DNA of 64,000 nt from Niabella agricola. Lineage in GTDB: Bacteria > Bacteroidota > Bacteroidia > Chitinophagales > Chitinophagaceae. This document shows, one piece after another, positions 1 through 8,100 of the stretch. The notes beneath the pieces were generated by a model that was given only the letters and a program-made list of their open reading frames with translations, did no database searches and had not been told where the DNA came from. The first letter of the stretch is position 1; every line of letters starts with the position of its first letter. The DNA lies in the NCBI RefSeq assembly GCF_021538615.1, contig NZ_JAJHIZ010000003.1, positions 1,550,001 to 1,614,000 on the forward strand, in the 5' to 3' direction. Position numbers and translations under genes: made by a program.

Positions 1-1119
1 TTCCGAATGATTCTTTTGAAAGTAAGTTGCAGCAAGGTTTTTTATCTCCGCATAATCAGTTTCTTTATTCAGCAATTTCCAGATAGATTCAGCAAAATCT
101 TTCGCCGATTCTGCTACCACACACCCATTTTCCGTTTTATTAACCAGCCCATCCACCCCCTGGGGATTGCACACCACCGGCAGCCCATACGCAAGGGCCT
201 CGATCACTTTTATCTTTACGCCGGTACCGCTAAGCATTGGACATATAGCCAGCCGGGCCCGGGAGTAATACGGTTGCAGGTCTGGTGCATAGGGCACCTT
301 GCGTATATTGGCGCAGTCCGGAATATGTTCGCATATGCGACCTACAATGCACCACCGCACAGATAAGTCAATGAGCGGATACACCTCCTTAAAAAACCAG
401 TTCGCCGCGTTTACGTTGTGGCGGTTATCGCCAGCTACATAAATAATATCAAATTCCTTTTCTTGCCCTTCGGGGACTACCTGCTCTTGGAGACAGTAAG
501 GCATCAACTTTACATCCTTATCAACAAACTGGCGGAACAGGTACTGTTCCTCTATAGATATCGCCCATATCTGGTCAAAACACCCAAGCCGCCGCATTTC
601 ATCAGCAAAGCCCCTACCTGCACTGAAGCGTTTTTTGCCCAATTCCTGAGCTGTAAGAAAATCGTGCGTGTCGACAATCAGTTTTGCCTGCTTTATACGA
701 GGATTGTTTTTAACCAGCCCTGACCAGTAAGCATAGCTGATGACAATATAGTCATAATTGTTCTTTTCGAGAATAGTGTTAAACAAGTGCCGGTTATATG
801 CCGTTACAAAATCTGGAATCGACCGCCGGAAGGCTGTATCTTTAATAAATCGGTTAATGCGATATTGAATGGAGTAGCTAAGCGCTCCGGAACCGGCCGG
901 TTTCTTGCGAAGTTCGTAAACTTCCCGAACGAGGCCCGTTTTTTTCAGCGCATCCGCCTCAGCTGCATCCATAGGCCCACCCCATAAATCAAAGCTATAT
1001 ACATAGTCAACAACACAATCCGCGTTCTTAAATGCCTCCAGCATGCCCCAGGCCCGGCGTATACTCCCTGTATTGTTTTTCATAAGATTGAGCGGGAAAA
1101 AATACAATACAGTCTTCAT
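1..1119 (-). CDS. GT-B glycosyltransferase (group 1 / GT4-like), C-terminus cut by window edge
   Basis: An open frame of 373 codons runs from an ATG at 1119 to the left edge without a stop, so the protein is partial. The protein begins MKTVLYFFPLNLMKNNTGSI, and the C-terminal half has the donor-site pattern of group 1 glycosyltransferases: GTGVKIKVIEALAYGLPV at about residues 298-315, with the conserved Glu of the E-A-x-x-x-G-x-P motif. Such enzymes move a sugar from a nucleotide donor to a cytoplasmic lipid- or glycan-linked acceptor. The next gene on the same strand, 101 bp upstream, is a GT2 enzyme, so both probably belong to a surface polysaccharide locus extending left of the window. Acceptor and sugar cannot be read from sequence. 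Confidence 0.85.
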   Translation of the reverse strand, partial: MKTVLYFFPLNLMKNNTGSIRRAWGMLEAFKNADCVVDYVYSFDLWGGPMDAAEADALKKTGLVREVYELRKKPAGSGALSYSIQYRINRFIKDTAFRRSIPDFVTAYNRHLFNTILEKNNYDYIVISYAYWSGLVKNNPRIKQAKLIVDTHDFLTAQELGKKRFSAGRGFADEMRRLGCFDQIWAISIEEQYLFRQFVDKDVKLMPYCLQEQVVPEGQEKEFDIIYVAGDNRHNVNAANWFFKEVYPLIDLSVRWCIVGRICEHIPDCANIRKVPYAPDLQPYYSRARLAICPMLSGTGVKIKVIEALAYGLPVVCNPQGVDGLVNKTENGCVVAESAKDFAESIWKLLNKETDYAEIKNLAATYFQKNHSE

Positions 1120-1220
1120 AATTTTTAAAAACCGTCACTAATCCGGATATATACACCGGCCTTTATCCGAACCGTATATAATTAACATTTTATACCTATA
1201 CCTATAAACATCATCACCCG

Positions 1221-2021
1221 CTATGCCTCCACATATCCATTGGGCCGGTAGGTGTATTTATACTGTACCGTTTCCCGGTAGATCAGTTCATTCGGTACAA
1301 AGTTGGCTCTCGAGCTTAAGGGATGAAAAATATGGTAGCCGATCGCTGCCATTTTCAACCGCTTCTTTTTTACGCCTACATTGATCAGCCGCTCGCCAAA
1401 TTCATAATCTTCCCATCCCCATCCTTCAAATCCGCTGTAGTACCCGTTCACTTTTACATAATCAGCCTTCCAGAAAGCAAGATTGCATCCCTTTACATTG
1501 TGGGAACTATACGGATCTACTTTAAAAAAGGAGGAAAACAGGGGCATTCTTATAGCATTAAACCGACTGTATAATCCGCTCATCAAGGGGTGAAGCCGAT
1601 TGATCTTTTTTGCTTTTAGCAATGCTTTGCTTTTCCATTCTTTCAGCATCGTGCGACTTCCCTGCACAAAATATCCCTGTTCGGCCGCACCGATATGGTC
1701 TGCGATAAATTCGCGGTGCATGATAATATCGCCATCTATTTCAATAATATAATCCGACTCAATCTCTTTTATGGCCTTATTCAGAATCAGACTTTTACGA
1801 AAACCCCGATCCTCATGATATACATGCTTTACCGGTATGCTGTGCAGTTTTTCAAAATCACCGATACACCATGCCGTGCGTGTGTCGTCGCCATCCTCCG
1901 CAATAATGATCTCATCTGGCCTCCGGCTTTGGTACAAAACACTTTGCAATACCAGCTGCAAGGCTTCCGGCCATTTATAGGTTGAGATTAATAATGCGAC
2001 CTTAAAAGGAGCTTTTTTCAT
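1221..2021 (-). CDS. GT2 family glycosyltransferase with galactosyltransferase-type C-terminus
   Basis: Predicted 266-residue GT-A enzyme starting MKKAPFKVALLISTYKWPEA. The N-terminal half is a typical GT2 nucleotide-binding domain (SxxxRPDEIIIAEDG) with the metal-binding DxD at D96-G-D98 (EIDGD). The C-terminal part has EGWGWEDYEFGERL, the WGWED motif of the Glyco_transf_7C region seen in chondroitin-synthase-like bacterial transferases. The longer frame to 2072 was not used because MKKAPFKV begins the conserved domain directly. It probably acts with the neighbouring GT-B enzyme in building a capsule, O-antigen or exopolysaccharide repeat. No strong Shine-Dalgarno site is visible, as is usual in Bacteroidota. 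Confidence 0.85.
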   Translation of the reverse strand: MKKAPFKVALLISTYKWPEALQLVLQSVLYQSRRPDEIIIAEDGDDTRTAWCIGDFEKLHSIPVKHVYHEDRGFRKSLILNKAIKEIESDYIIEIDGDIIMHREFIADHIGAAEQGYFVQGSRTMLKEWKSKALLKAKKINRLHPLMSGLYSRFNAIRMPLFSSFFKVDPYSSHNVKGCNLAFWKADYVKVNGYYSGFEGWGWEDYEFGERLINVGVKKKRLKMAAIGYHIFHPLSSRANFVPNELIYRETVQYKYTYRPNGYVEA

Positions 2022-2365
2022 ATTTTTCTGTCTTTCTGCTTTTTGGTTTAGACCAGCTACTGAAACGATCACTACCTCTCAAAACAACGTAAAAAACCGC
2101 TGTATCGCAACACTTTCTGTCAGTTTGATTGATCCCGGATCTCAAATTTATCAAATCTTTTACAAATTAGGGTTTCTTCCGGTGCGAGAAGATGGAAGCG
2201 ATAAAATCTTTTAAGCCCTGCAACGTTTTCCCTTTGTAGTTTCTGTTTAGCTCGCAAAGATAGTTTTTTTACCCTATCCGGGGCACAGAAATCCCCCTTT
2301 CGGCTGCCAGGGCGACCCTTTATTTATCAAACTATCATTAAATTTGCCTCTTTATTTGTTGTTTT
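2022..2365. other. Intergenic region between divergent genes; promoter box for the cupin gene
   Basis: This 344 bp separates the glycosyltransferase pair from the plus-strand cupin gene. I find no credible coding frame. A Bacteroidota -7 box TAAATTTG lies at 2339-2346, 19 nt before the cupin ATG, without a clear TTG at -33. Nothing else stands out. Confidence 0.5.
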
Positions 2366-3232
2366 ATGCAATTAACCTCCTTAGATAAATTTGATCAGCT
2401 TAGCCCGGAAGATTTTAAAAAGAACTATTATCAGCAAAATAAACCCGTGGTGATCCGGGACCTGGCCCGTCAGTGGCCTGCTTTTTCCAGATGGAACTGG
2501 GATTATTTTATTGATATTGTAGGAAACAAGGAAGTAGGTGTTTACAATAATGTAAAAAGCGACTCCTATACTCCAATTAATACGGCAGATGCCTATATGA
2601 AATTTGGCGAATACCTGGAGATGGTGAAAAAAGGCCCGGTAGAACTGCGGATCTTTTTATTCAACATTTTCCAGCATGCCCCCCAGATCGTTTCCGATTT
2701 TACCTGGCCTGATACTTACATGAGGGGCTTTGTAAAAAAATTCCCCATGCTATTTGTAGGCGGCCAGGGCTCCGTTACGCATATGCATTTCGATATCGAC
2801 CTCAGCCATATTCTTCACACACAATTCCTGGGAAGAAAAAGGGTATTGCTTTTTCCATTTGAGGAACAGCACAAATTGTACCGGAAACCCTGGGAGGTGT
2901 TGAGCCTGGCAAATTTTGCGCAGTATTATGAAAAATTCGACTATGCAAAATTTCCGGCTGCAAAAAATGCCAGGGGATATGAAGTGATCCTGGAACATGG
3001 AGACACCCTGTTTATGCCAGCCGGATACTGGCACCATATGGAGTATATTGATGCCGGATTTGCTATGAGTCTCAGGGCCTTGCAAAACAGTGTGTCCGGC
3101 AAGTTAAAGGGTGTATGGAACCTTTTTGGCATGCGGAATATCGATACCCTGATGAAGAAAACAGCACCTAAATGGTGGTACGACCGCAAAGTGAAGCAGT
3201 TGTATGCAGATGCAGCGCAAACAATGAGGTAA
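2366..3232 (+). CDS. Cupin-like / JmjC-domain protein (Fe(II)/2-oxoglutarate oxygenase-like)
   Basis: 288-residue soluble protein of the cupin_8/JmjC type. The Fe(II) triad is visible as H141-x-D143 (THMHFDID) and a distal His in the GYWHHMEY segment (H223 or H224). The phrases LGRKRVLLFP and HGDTLFMPAGYWHH match bacterial JmjC-like hydroxylases, in which the Lys binds 2-oxoglutarate. Members of the family hydroxylate proteins or small molecules, and the substrate here is unknown. The N-terminus (SPEDFKKNYYQQNKPVVIRD) is the usual start of the fold. The gene is transcribed alone, away from the glycosyltransferases, and is followed by a repeat-rich intergenic region. Confidence 0.8.
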   Translation: MQLTSLDKFDQLSPEDFKKNYYQQNKPVVIRDLARQWPAFSRWNWDYFIDIVGNKEVGVYNNVKSDSYTPINTADAYMKFGEYLEMVKKGPVELRIFLFNIFQHAPQIVSDFTWPDTYMRGFVKKFPMLFVGGQGSVTHMHFDIDLSHILHTQFLGRKRVLLFPFEEQHKLYRKPWEVLSLANFAQYYEKFDYAKFPAAKNARGYEVILEHGDTLFMPAGYWHHMEYIDAGFAMSLRALQNSVSGKLKGVWNLFGMRNIDTLMKKTAPKWWYDRKVKQLYADAAQTMR

Positions 3233-3783
3233 TATGCTAATGGGTTGATTTGAAAATGTGGGGATGAAGATATCGTTACTGCATCCTGATCTTCCTCTGG
3301 TCCCATATTAAACAGGAAATTGGGAATGGCGGGTCAAGGTTGTTCTTTTAGTACACGGACGTCCTTATATGCCCACAGAAGCCCCTGATTTTTATAGAAC
3401 AACTGCTGCGGGCTGCCAGGAAACGGTATCAAATGCCGAGTAGTCAGAAGTTTGTACATGAAGCATAAAAAGGGAACCCAACCTCAAGCCTTTCCTTCGG
3501 CAATGTAAAATATCCAATAAGAAATAGTAAATATAAAATTGAAGATGCCGCTCCTGCTCCGTGAACCTCCCCCGATTAATATTTGACAGACGTCAGACGA
3601 TAGACATCTTATAGCCGGCATCTAACATCTAACGTAAAATGGACCTGACATGGGAACCTGAAATAGTGAATGATTAACGGATGATAGAGCGTAAAATGGA
3701 TCCGGTTTTAAACGTTAAACCTTGAACTTCCAGAAGCACATTGAATAAAAAACCGGATCTGACATAGCACTTAAGCCTGGAAC
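3233..3783. repeat. Intergenic repeat copy R1, in a convergent gene junction
   Basis: This 551 bp non-coding stretch carries the longest copy of a dispersed repeat (others at 29785-30107, 33170-33425 and 61213-61498). Shared pieces include GAAAATGTGG..ATGAAGAT near 3253, GAAGATGCCG(C/T)TCCTGCTCCGT near 3543, a TCTAACATCTAACGT-like run near 3630, and ATGGATCCGG / TTAAACCTTGAAC words near 3700-3730. The second half appears to hold a second partial unit. A 43-codon open stretch at 3312-3443 without a proper start (contains LLVHGRPYMPTEAPDFYR) may be a gene remnant but matches nothing I recognise. Confidence 0.65.
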
Positions 3784-4515
3784 TTAACTGTTCCAAATGT
3801 TCCAGCTTAATTCTGCCTGCCCTACCAGCATGTCATAACCATTTTTGATCACTGCTCCCCTGCGCTGTCCTTCCTCCAGAAATGCCGTCAGCGGCGGGTT
3901 GTAAACAAGGTCATATAAATAATGCCGGGGCGTGATCCATTCATAAGGCAACGCAGGTTTTCCTTCTGTTTTGGGATAGCTTCCCAGCGGCGTGGTATTG
4001 ATGATTAGCGGATAGGCTTCCATCGTTGCCGCATCCAGGTGCTGATACCCCAGCGCATCCGGCGCCGACGTGCGCGAAACATACTGGTAAGCAATCCCCA
4101 GCTTTTCCAGTGTATAACGCACAGCTTTCGACGCCCCGCCAGTGCCCAGGATCAATGCCTGGGTATGGTGTGGCTGCAATTGCTGCAGTAAGGTTGTTTC
4201 AAAAGCCGCAGCATCCGTATTGTAACCCTTTAATTTTCCATTGATGATCCGGATGCAATTACAGGCGCCTATTGAAGCGGCTTCTCCGTCCAGCTCCTGT
4301 AAAAACGCCATTACCTCCTGTTTGTAAGGAATGGTTACATTAAACCCCGCCAGCTCCGGGTGCTGTTGCAACAACGCCGGCAGGTGCTGAATAGAAGGAA
4401 TTTCAAATGCCTCATACCGGCAGCCTCCGATCCCCTCTTTTTCAAACTTTTCCGTAAAATAACGTTTGGAAAAAGACTGGCTTAGCGGAAATCCTATTAA
4501 ACCAAACAGTCGCAT
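3784..4515 (-). CDS. aroE: Shikimate dehydrogenase (AroE)
   Basis: 243-residue enzyme that reduces 3-dehydroshikimate to shikimate with NADPH in chorismate biosynthesis. Substrate-site motifs are present: GFPLSQSFSKRYF near the N-terminus, NVTIPYKQEV (catalytic Lys) and NTDAAAF. The nucleotide-binding loop is GTGGASKAVRYTL. The length is slightly below the usual 270 residues, typical of the compact Bacteroidota form. The start codon overlaps the stop of the upstream comA-like gene by one base (TAATG), so the two are translationally coupled in one minus-strand operon. No other aro gene lies in the window. Confidence 0.95.
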   Translation of the reverse strand: MRLFGLIGFPLSQSFSKRYFTEKFEKEGIGGCRYEAFEIPSIQHLPALLQQHPELAGFNVTIPYKQEVMAFLQELDGEAASIGACNCIRIINGKLKGYNTDAAAFETTLLQQLQPHHTQALILGTGGASKAVRYTLEKLGIAYQYVSRTSAPDALGYQHLDAATMEAYPLIINTTPLGSYPKTEGKPALPYEWITPRHYLYDLVYNPPLTAFLEEGQRRGAVIKNGYDMLVGQAELSWNIWNS

Positions 4516-5288
4516 TAAAACGCGGTTTTATTATCAAGGTATAATCCAAAAGAATCGCCCCTCAGGCCGATGCGCATGGCCTCCAGCGCAATGACTTCAT
4601 TGGGCGGAATATTTCCCAGGTTTACATTACATCCGATCAACTCCAGGAAATAAAGCTGCTGAGCCTTCTGCGGCGCCTCCCAGATGATCTTTTCCGAGGG
4701 AATCTGGGTAAGAATCTCCTGTACCAGTCCTTCCCGTACTTCACCGGTGCCACGATAAATGCCCACGTTTCCTGCTTCCCGGGCCTCCGCAATCACATAA
4801 GAAGAGCCGGCTTCCAGTTCGGCCTTCATCAGCTCAATCCATTTATACGGCGGAATAATATGGGTGGCATCCTTACTGCCCACTTCGCTTAAAACGGTTC
4901 CGTGCTTCGTCAGCTTTTCAATGTAACCGCATTTCTCTGCGTGAGGAATGCTGATGGAGCCATCGCTCACTTCCATATAATCGATCCCGAAATGTTTACA
5001 GATGGCAATATAATCGTCTACCTGGTTGCGTACTAGATAGGCTTCAAATAAAGTACCTCCAAAATAAACAGGAACATCATAAGAACGGTACACTTCAATC
5101 TTCTTTTCCAGGTTCGGGGTTACTACCGCGGTACCAAATCCCAACTTTAATACATCTACATGGGGATGAGAAACACTCATAAAACTTGTTGCCTCATCTA
5201 TACTCAACCCTTTATCCATTACCATTGTGATGCCGTTTGTACGTGGACGAACGTACCGTTCCGGCATCTGCGTCAAATTAAACTTCAT
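4515..5288 (-). CDS. comA: Phosphosulfolactate synthase homologue (ComA family)
   Basis: 257-residue TIM-barrel protein of the ComA family. The archaeal enzyme adds sulfite to phosphoenolpyruvate to give (R)-phosphosulfolactate, the first step to sulfolactate and coenzyme M. Family features visible are RTNGITMVMDKG at the N-terminus, HVDVLKLGFGT, VYFGGTLFEAY, EVSDGSISIP and the acidic-site segment IIWEAPQKAQQLYFLELIG. In Bacteroidota, which lack coenzyme M, sulfolactate could lead by way of sulfopyruvate to cysteate, the head-group precursor of capnine sulfonolipids; this is inference, supported by the alpha-oxoamine synthase 2.8 kb away. Plant HSA32-like proteins share the fold, so the activity is not certain. 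A promoter box TACTTTTG (5312-5319) precedes the ATG by 23 nt. Confidence 0.85.
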   Translation of the reverse strand: MKFNLTQMPERYVRPRTNGITMVMDKGLSIDEATSFMSVSHPHVDVLKLGFGTAVVTPNLEKKIEVYRSYDVPVYFGGTLFEAYLVRNQVDDYIAICKHFGIDYMEVSDGSISIPHAEKCGYIEKLTKHGTVLSEVGSKDATHIIPPYKWIELMKAELEAGSSYVIAEAREAGNVGIYRGTGEVREGLVQEILTQIPSEKIIWEAPQKAQQLYFLELIGCNVNLGNIPPNEVIALEAMRIGLRGDSFGLYLDNKTAF

Positions 5289-5311
5289 TCGGTATCAGTT
5301 ATTAATCGTCG

Positions 5312-5319
5312 CAAAAGTA
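5312..5319 (-). promoter_or_regulatory. TAnnTTTG promoter box for comA-aroE
   Basis: TACTTTTG on the minus strand, 23 nt upstream of the comA-like ATG, matches the Bacteroidota -7 consensus. No convincing -33 TTG is seen 19 nt further upstream. Confidence 0.5.
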
Positions 5320-5447
5320 ACCATTTTGCGGAAGTTTGAGCCACCCATAAAATGAAGGCTCAGGAAAAAGCATTGAAAATGAACCATCAATTGATAAAAC
5401 CGCCTTAAATTATCCCGGTATTTTCTATTTATAGAAAGGCATTTACT

Positions 5448-5455
5448 TATTTTTG
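5448..5455 (+). promoter_or_regulatory. TAnnTTTG promoter box for the PBP1A gene
   Basis: TATTTTTG lies 37 nt upstream of the PBP1A ATG and matches the Bacteroidota -7 consensus. The -33 element is not obvious. Confidence 0.45.
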
Positions 5456-5492
5456 GTACCAGATTTTATTATAAACACTTTATCATTGATAT

Positions 5493-7934
5493 ATGAAGAA
5501 ATCCGTTCGTATTTTTTGGCGAATTTTTTTCATTTTATTCGGAGCGGGTATTTTGACCGTGCTTTTGGCCAATTGGGGCGTATTTGGCAAAATGCCTTCG
5601 CTGGCGGAGCTGGAAAACCCCACCATTATGCAGGCCTCCGAAGTACTGGCAGCGGATGGCACACTGATGGGAAAATACTATTTGCCGAACGGAAACCGTT
5701 CGCTGGTAAAGTACCGTGATATTTCTCCCAATGTGGTCAATGCCCTGATTGCAACGGAAGACAAACGTTTTTATGATCATGCCGGCATTGATCTGAAAGG
5801 AACCCTGCGGGCGATTTTTTTACTGGGGAAAGAAGGCGGCGGCAGTACCATTACCCAACAGCTGGCGCTGGCCCTGTTTAACCAGCGTGCAAGCAATAAA
5901 GCCTTGAGGGTTATCCAGAAATTAAAAGAATGGATCATTTCCGTAAAACTGGAACGCAATTTTACCAAGGAAGAAATTGTTGCTTTATACCTGAATGCCG
6001 TTCCATTCAGCGATAATGTATATGGGATCCGCAATGCGGCCCGGACCTGGTTCCAAAAAGAGCCGGACCGGCTAAGTGTGGATGAAGCAGCCCTGCTGGT
6101 AGGAATGATTAACGGGCCGGGGATCTACAATCCCCGGAGAAATCCAAAGCTGGCCATTGACCGCAGAAACCTGGTAATCTCCCGGATGGTGGAAAACGGC
6201 AACCTTTCGTCCGCTGAAGGCGAGCGCCTGTCTGCCATGCCAATGAAACTCAACTATAAAAAAATGGATGAGAACACCGGTTATGCGCCCTATTTCCGGG
6301 ATGTGCTGCGCGATGAATTAAAGACGATTTTAAAAGATCCGGGGTTGAAAAAACCGGATGGCTCTTCTTACAGCCTTTACGAAGATGGTTTAAAAATTTA
6401 TACCACCATCAACCCGCTGATGCAGCAATATGCAGAAGAAGCGGTGTATATGCAGGTACCCAACCTGCAGCGTGCGCTGGTGCGCCAGTCGTTTATAAAA
6501 AGCGGGGCCGTATGGAAAGGCCGGGACAATATTTTACTCCGGGCGATGAAGGAAAGCGACCGCTGGAAGAATATGGCTGATGATGGGTTTTCTGATAAAG
6601 AGATCAAGGCCAGCTTTTATAAAAAAGTGCCCATGCGCATTTTTGCCTGGAATGCCAGCAAAGGGCGGGATACGGTCATGACGCCTTATGATTCCATCAA
6701 ATATCACCGCACGATGGTACAATCGGCCTTTATGGTAATGGACCCGGTAACCGGTGAAGTAAAAGCCTGGGTGGGGGGTATCGATTTCAAGACCTACAAA
6801 TACGATCACGTAAACCTGAAAACCAAGCGCCAGGTAGGATCTACCATCAAGCCGCTGTTATATGCCGAGGCGATCGAAGAACAGAATATGACGCCTGAAT
6901 CGATGGTTGAAGATGTACAGCAGAATTTTGGCAACGGGCAGCTGGTGCCGGCCACCGGAAGAACCTGTACCGGCCGGTCGATGACAATGGCCTCTGCCCT
7001 GGCATGGTCGCGCAACTGTGCCACCGCCTACATTATGAAGATCGTGGGCCCGGCCCAGTTTGTTAATTTCCTACAGCGGATCAATATCCCTACAAAAGTG
7101 CCCGCCTTCCCTTCCATTGCCCTGGGGGCCTGCGAACTTTCACTTTTTGAAATGCTTTGGGGGTATTCCATTTTTGGAGGGCGGGGGTTTTCTACCAAGC
7201 CGTATTTTATCAGCCGCATTGAAGACCGGAATGGCAATGTAATCAAGCGTTTTGACTACAGCGTGAACCGCAAAGAGGCCATCAGCGAAGCCACCGCTTA
7301 TACCATGAGCCGCATGATGCAGGGGATTGTAGATAAAGGTACCGCCGCGGGATTGCGTGCCCGCCTCGGTGCTGCGGAGATGGCCGGAAAAACCGGCACC
7401 ACCAACGACAACAGTGATGCCTGGTTTATGGGTTTTACGCCTCAGTTGCTGGGCGGTGTTTGGGTAGGCTGTGATGACCGTTTCATCCGTAATGAGGGTA
7501 AGGGCGGTTTTGGTGGTGAAGCAGCACGCCCGATCTGGGAAGCATTCTTTAAAAAAGTATACGCCGACAAATCGCTGGGCATTAATAAGGATGAAAAATT
7601 TGCAGAGCCGGCTACTATGGAAAACGAAGTACTCAGTGCCGATCCGTCTCAATATGTCACTTCTGAAAACCCCGAGCCCACAGCAGAGGGAGAAGATGCA
7701 GGGCTGGGCACCGAACAGGACTATATGCAGAACAATAATGAATACATCGGACCCGAATCCAAGCCGGTAACCGATGAAAAGGGGCCTGTGAAGGACACTA
7801 CCAAAAAAGAACCGTCTAAAGCCGTACAGGGAAAGCCCATCGGTTCTGCAGATGAGCCTAAAAAGAAGAAAGGATTTCTGGGCGGGCTTTTTAAGAAAAA
7901 AGATAAAAATAAAAACCAGGAAGGCGAGAAATAG
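5493..7934 (+). CDS. Bifunctional class A penicillin-binding protein (PBP1A-like)
   Basis: 813-residue inner-membrane peptidoglycan synthase. An N-terminal membrane anchor (residues about 6-27) is followed by a GT51 glycosyltransferase domain with catalytic E89 in ATEDKRFYDH and GGSTITQQLA at about 116-125. The transpeptidase domain has the acyl-enzyme serine in S450-T-I-K453, S506-R-N508 and K633-T-G-T. It polymerises lipid II and crosslinks stem peptides in the periplasm. The last ~110 residues are low complexity: Glu/Pro/Thr-rich, then a Lys-rich end (KKKKGFLGGLFKKK). Such tails are common in Bacteroidota class A PBPs. The gene is divergent from comA-aroE and appears monocistronic. Confidence 0.95.
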   Translation: MKKSVRIFWRIFFILFGAGILTVLLANWGVFGKMPSLAELENPTIMQASEVLAADGTLMGKYYLPNGNRSLVKYRDISPNVVNALIATEDKRFYDHAGIDLKGTLRAIFLLGKEGGGSTITQQLALALFNQRASNKALRVIQKLKEWIISVKLERNFTKEEIVALYLNAVPFSDNVYGIRNAARTWFQKEPDRLSVDEAALLVGMINGPGIYNPRRNPKLAIDRRNLVISRMVENGNLSSAEGERLSAMPMKLNYKKMDENTGYAPYFRDVLRDELKTILKDPGLKKPDGSSYSLYEDGLKIYTTINPLMQQYAEEAVYMQVPNLQRALVRQSFIKSGAVWKGRDNILLRAMKESDRWKNMADDGFSDKEIKASFYKKVPMRIFAWNASKGRDTVMTPYDSIKYHRTMVQSAFMVMDPVTGEVKAWVGGIDFKTYKYDHVNLKTKRQVGSTIKPLLYAEAIEEQNMTPESMVEDVQQNFGNGQLVPATGRTCTGRSMTMASALAWSRNCATAYIMKIVGPAQFVNFLQRINIPTKVPAFPSIALGACELSLFEMLWGYSIFGGRGFSTKPYFISRIEDRNGNVIKRFDYSVNRKEAISEATAYTMSRMMQGIVDKGTAAGLRARLGAAEMAGKTGTTNDNSDAWFMGFTPQLLGGVWVGCDDRFIRNEGKGGFGGEAARPIWEAFFKKVYADKSLGINKDEKFAEPATMENEVLSADPSQYVTSENPEPTAEGEDAGLGTEQDYMQNNNEYIGPESKPVTDEKGPVKDTTKKEPSKAVQGKPIGSADEPKKKKGFLGGLFKKKDKNKNQEGEK

Positions 7935-8070
7935 CTTTAGCGCTTAGCCGTCGGCATTCACCGGTCAGTTGATGATTAGCGGCTGAAGGCCGAACGCTGT
8001 GTGCCAAACGCTACAGGCAAACGGCTAACAGCCGGTAGCGGTCTGACGGCTGAACTATCGTATATTTGCG
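7935..8070. repeat. Short low-complexity intergenic repeat, ending in a promoter box
   Basis: The stretch between PBP1A and the next gene is built of degenerate repeats of words such as GGCTGAA, GCCGAACGCT, CAAACGCT and CAAACGGCTAACAGCC in both orientations. It can pair with itself and may terminate or insulate transcription. A -7 box TATATTTG at 8061-8068 lies 32 nt before the ATG at 8101. Confidence 0.45.
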
Positions 8071-8100
8071 CATTATTTTATTTAAAAATCGAATCATTAT

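Noticed and set aside
7140..7652. Minus-strand frame of 170 codons inside PBP1A
   Set aside because: It lies wholly within a gene with complete GT51 and transpeptidase motifs and has no family features.
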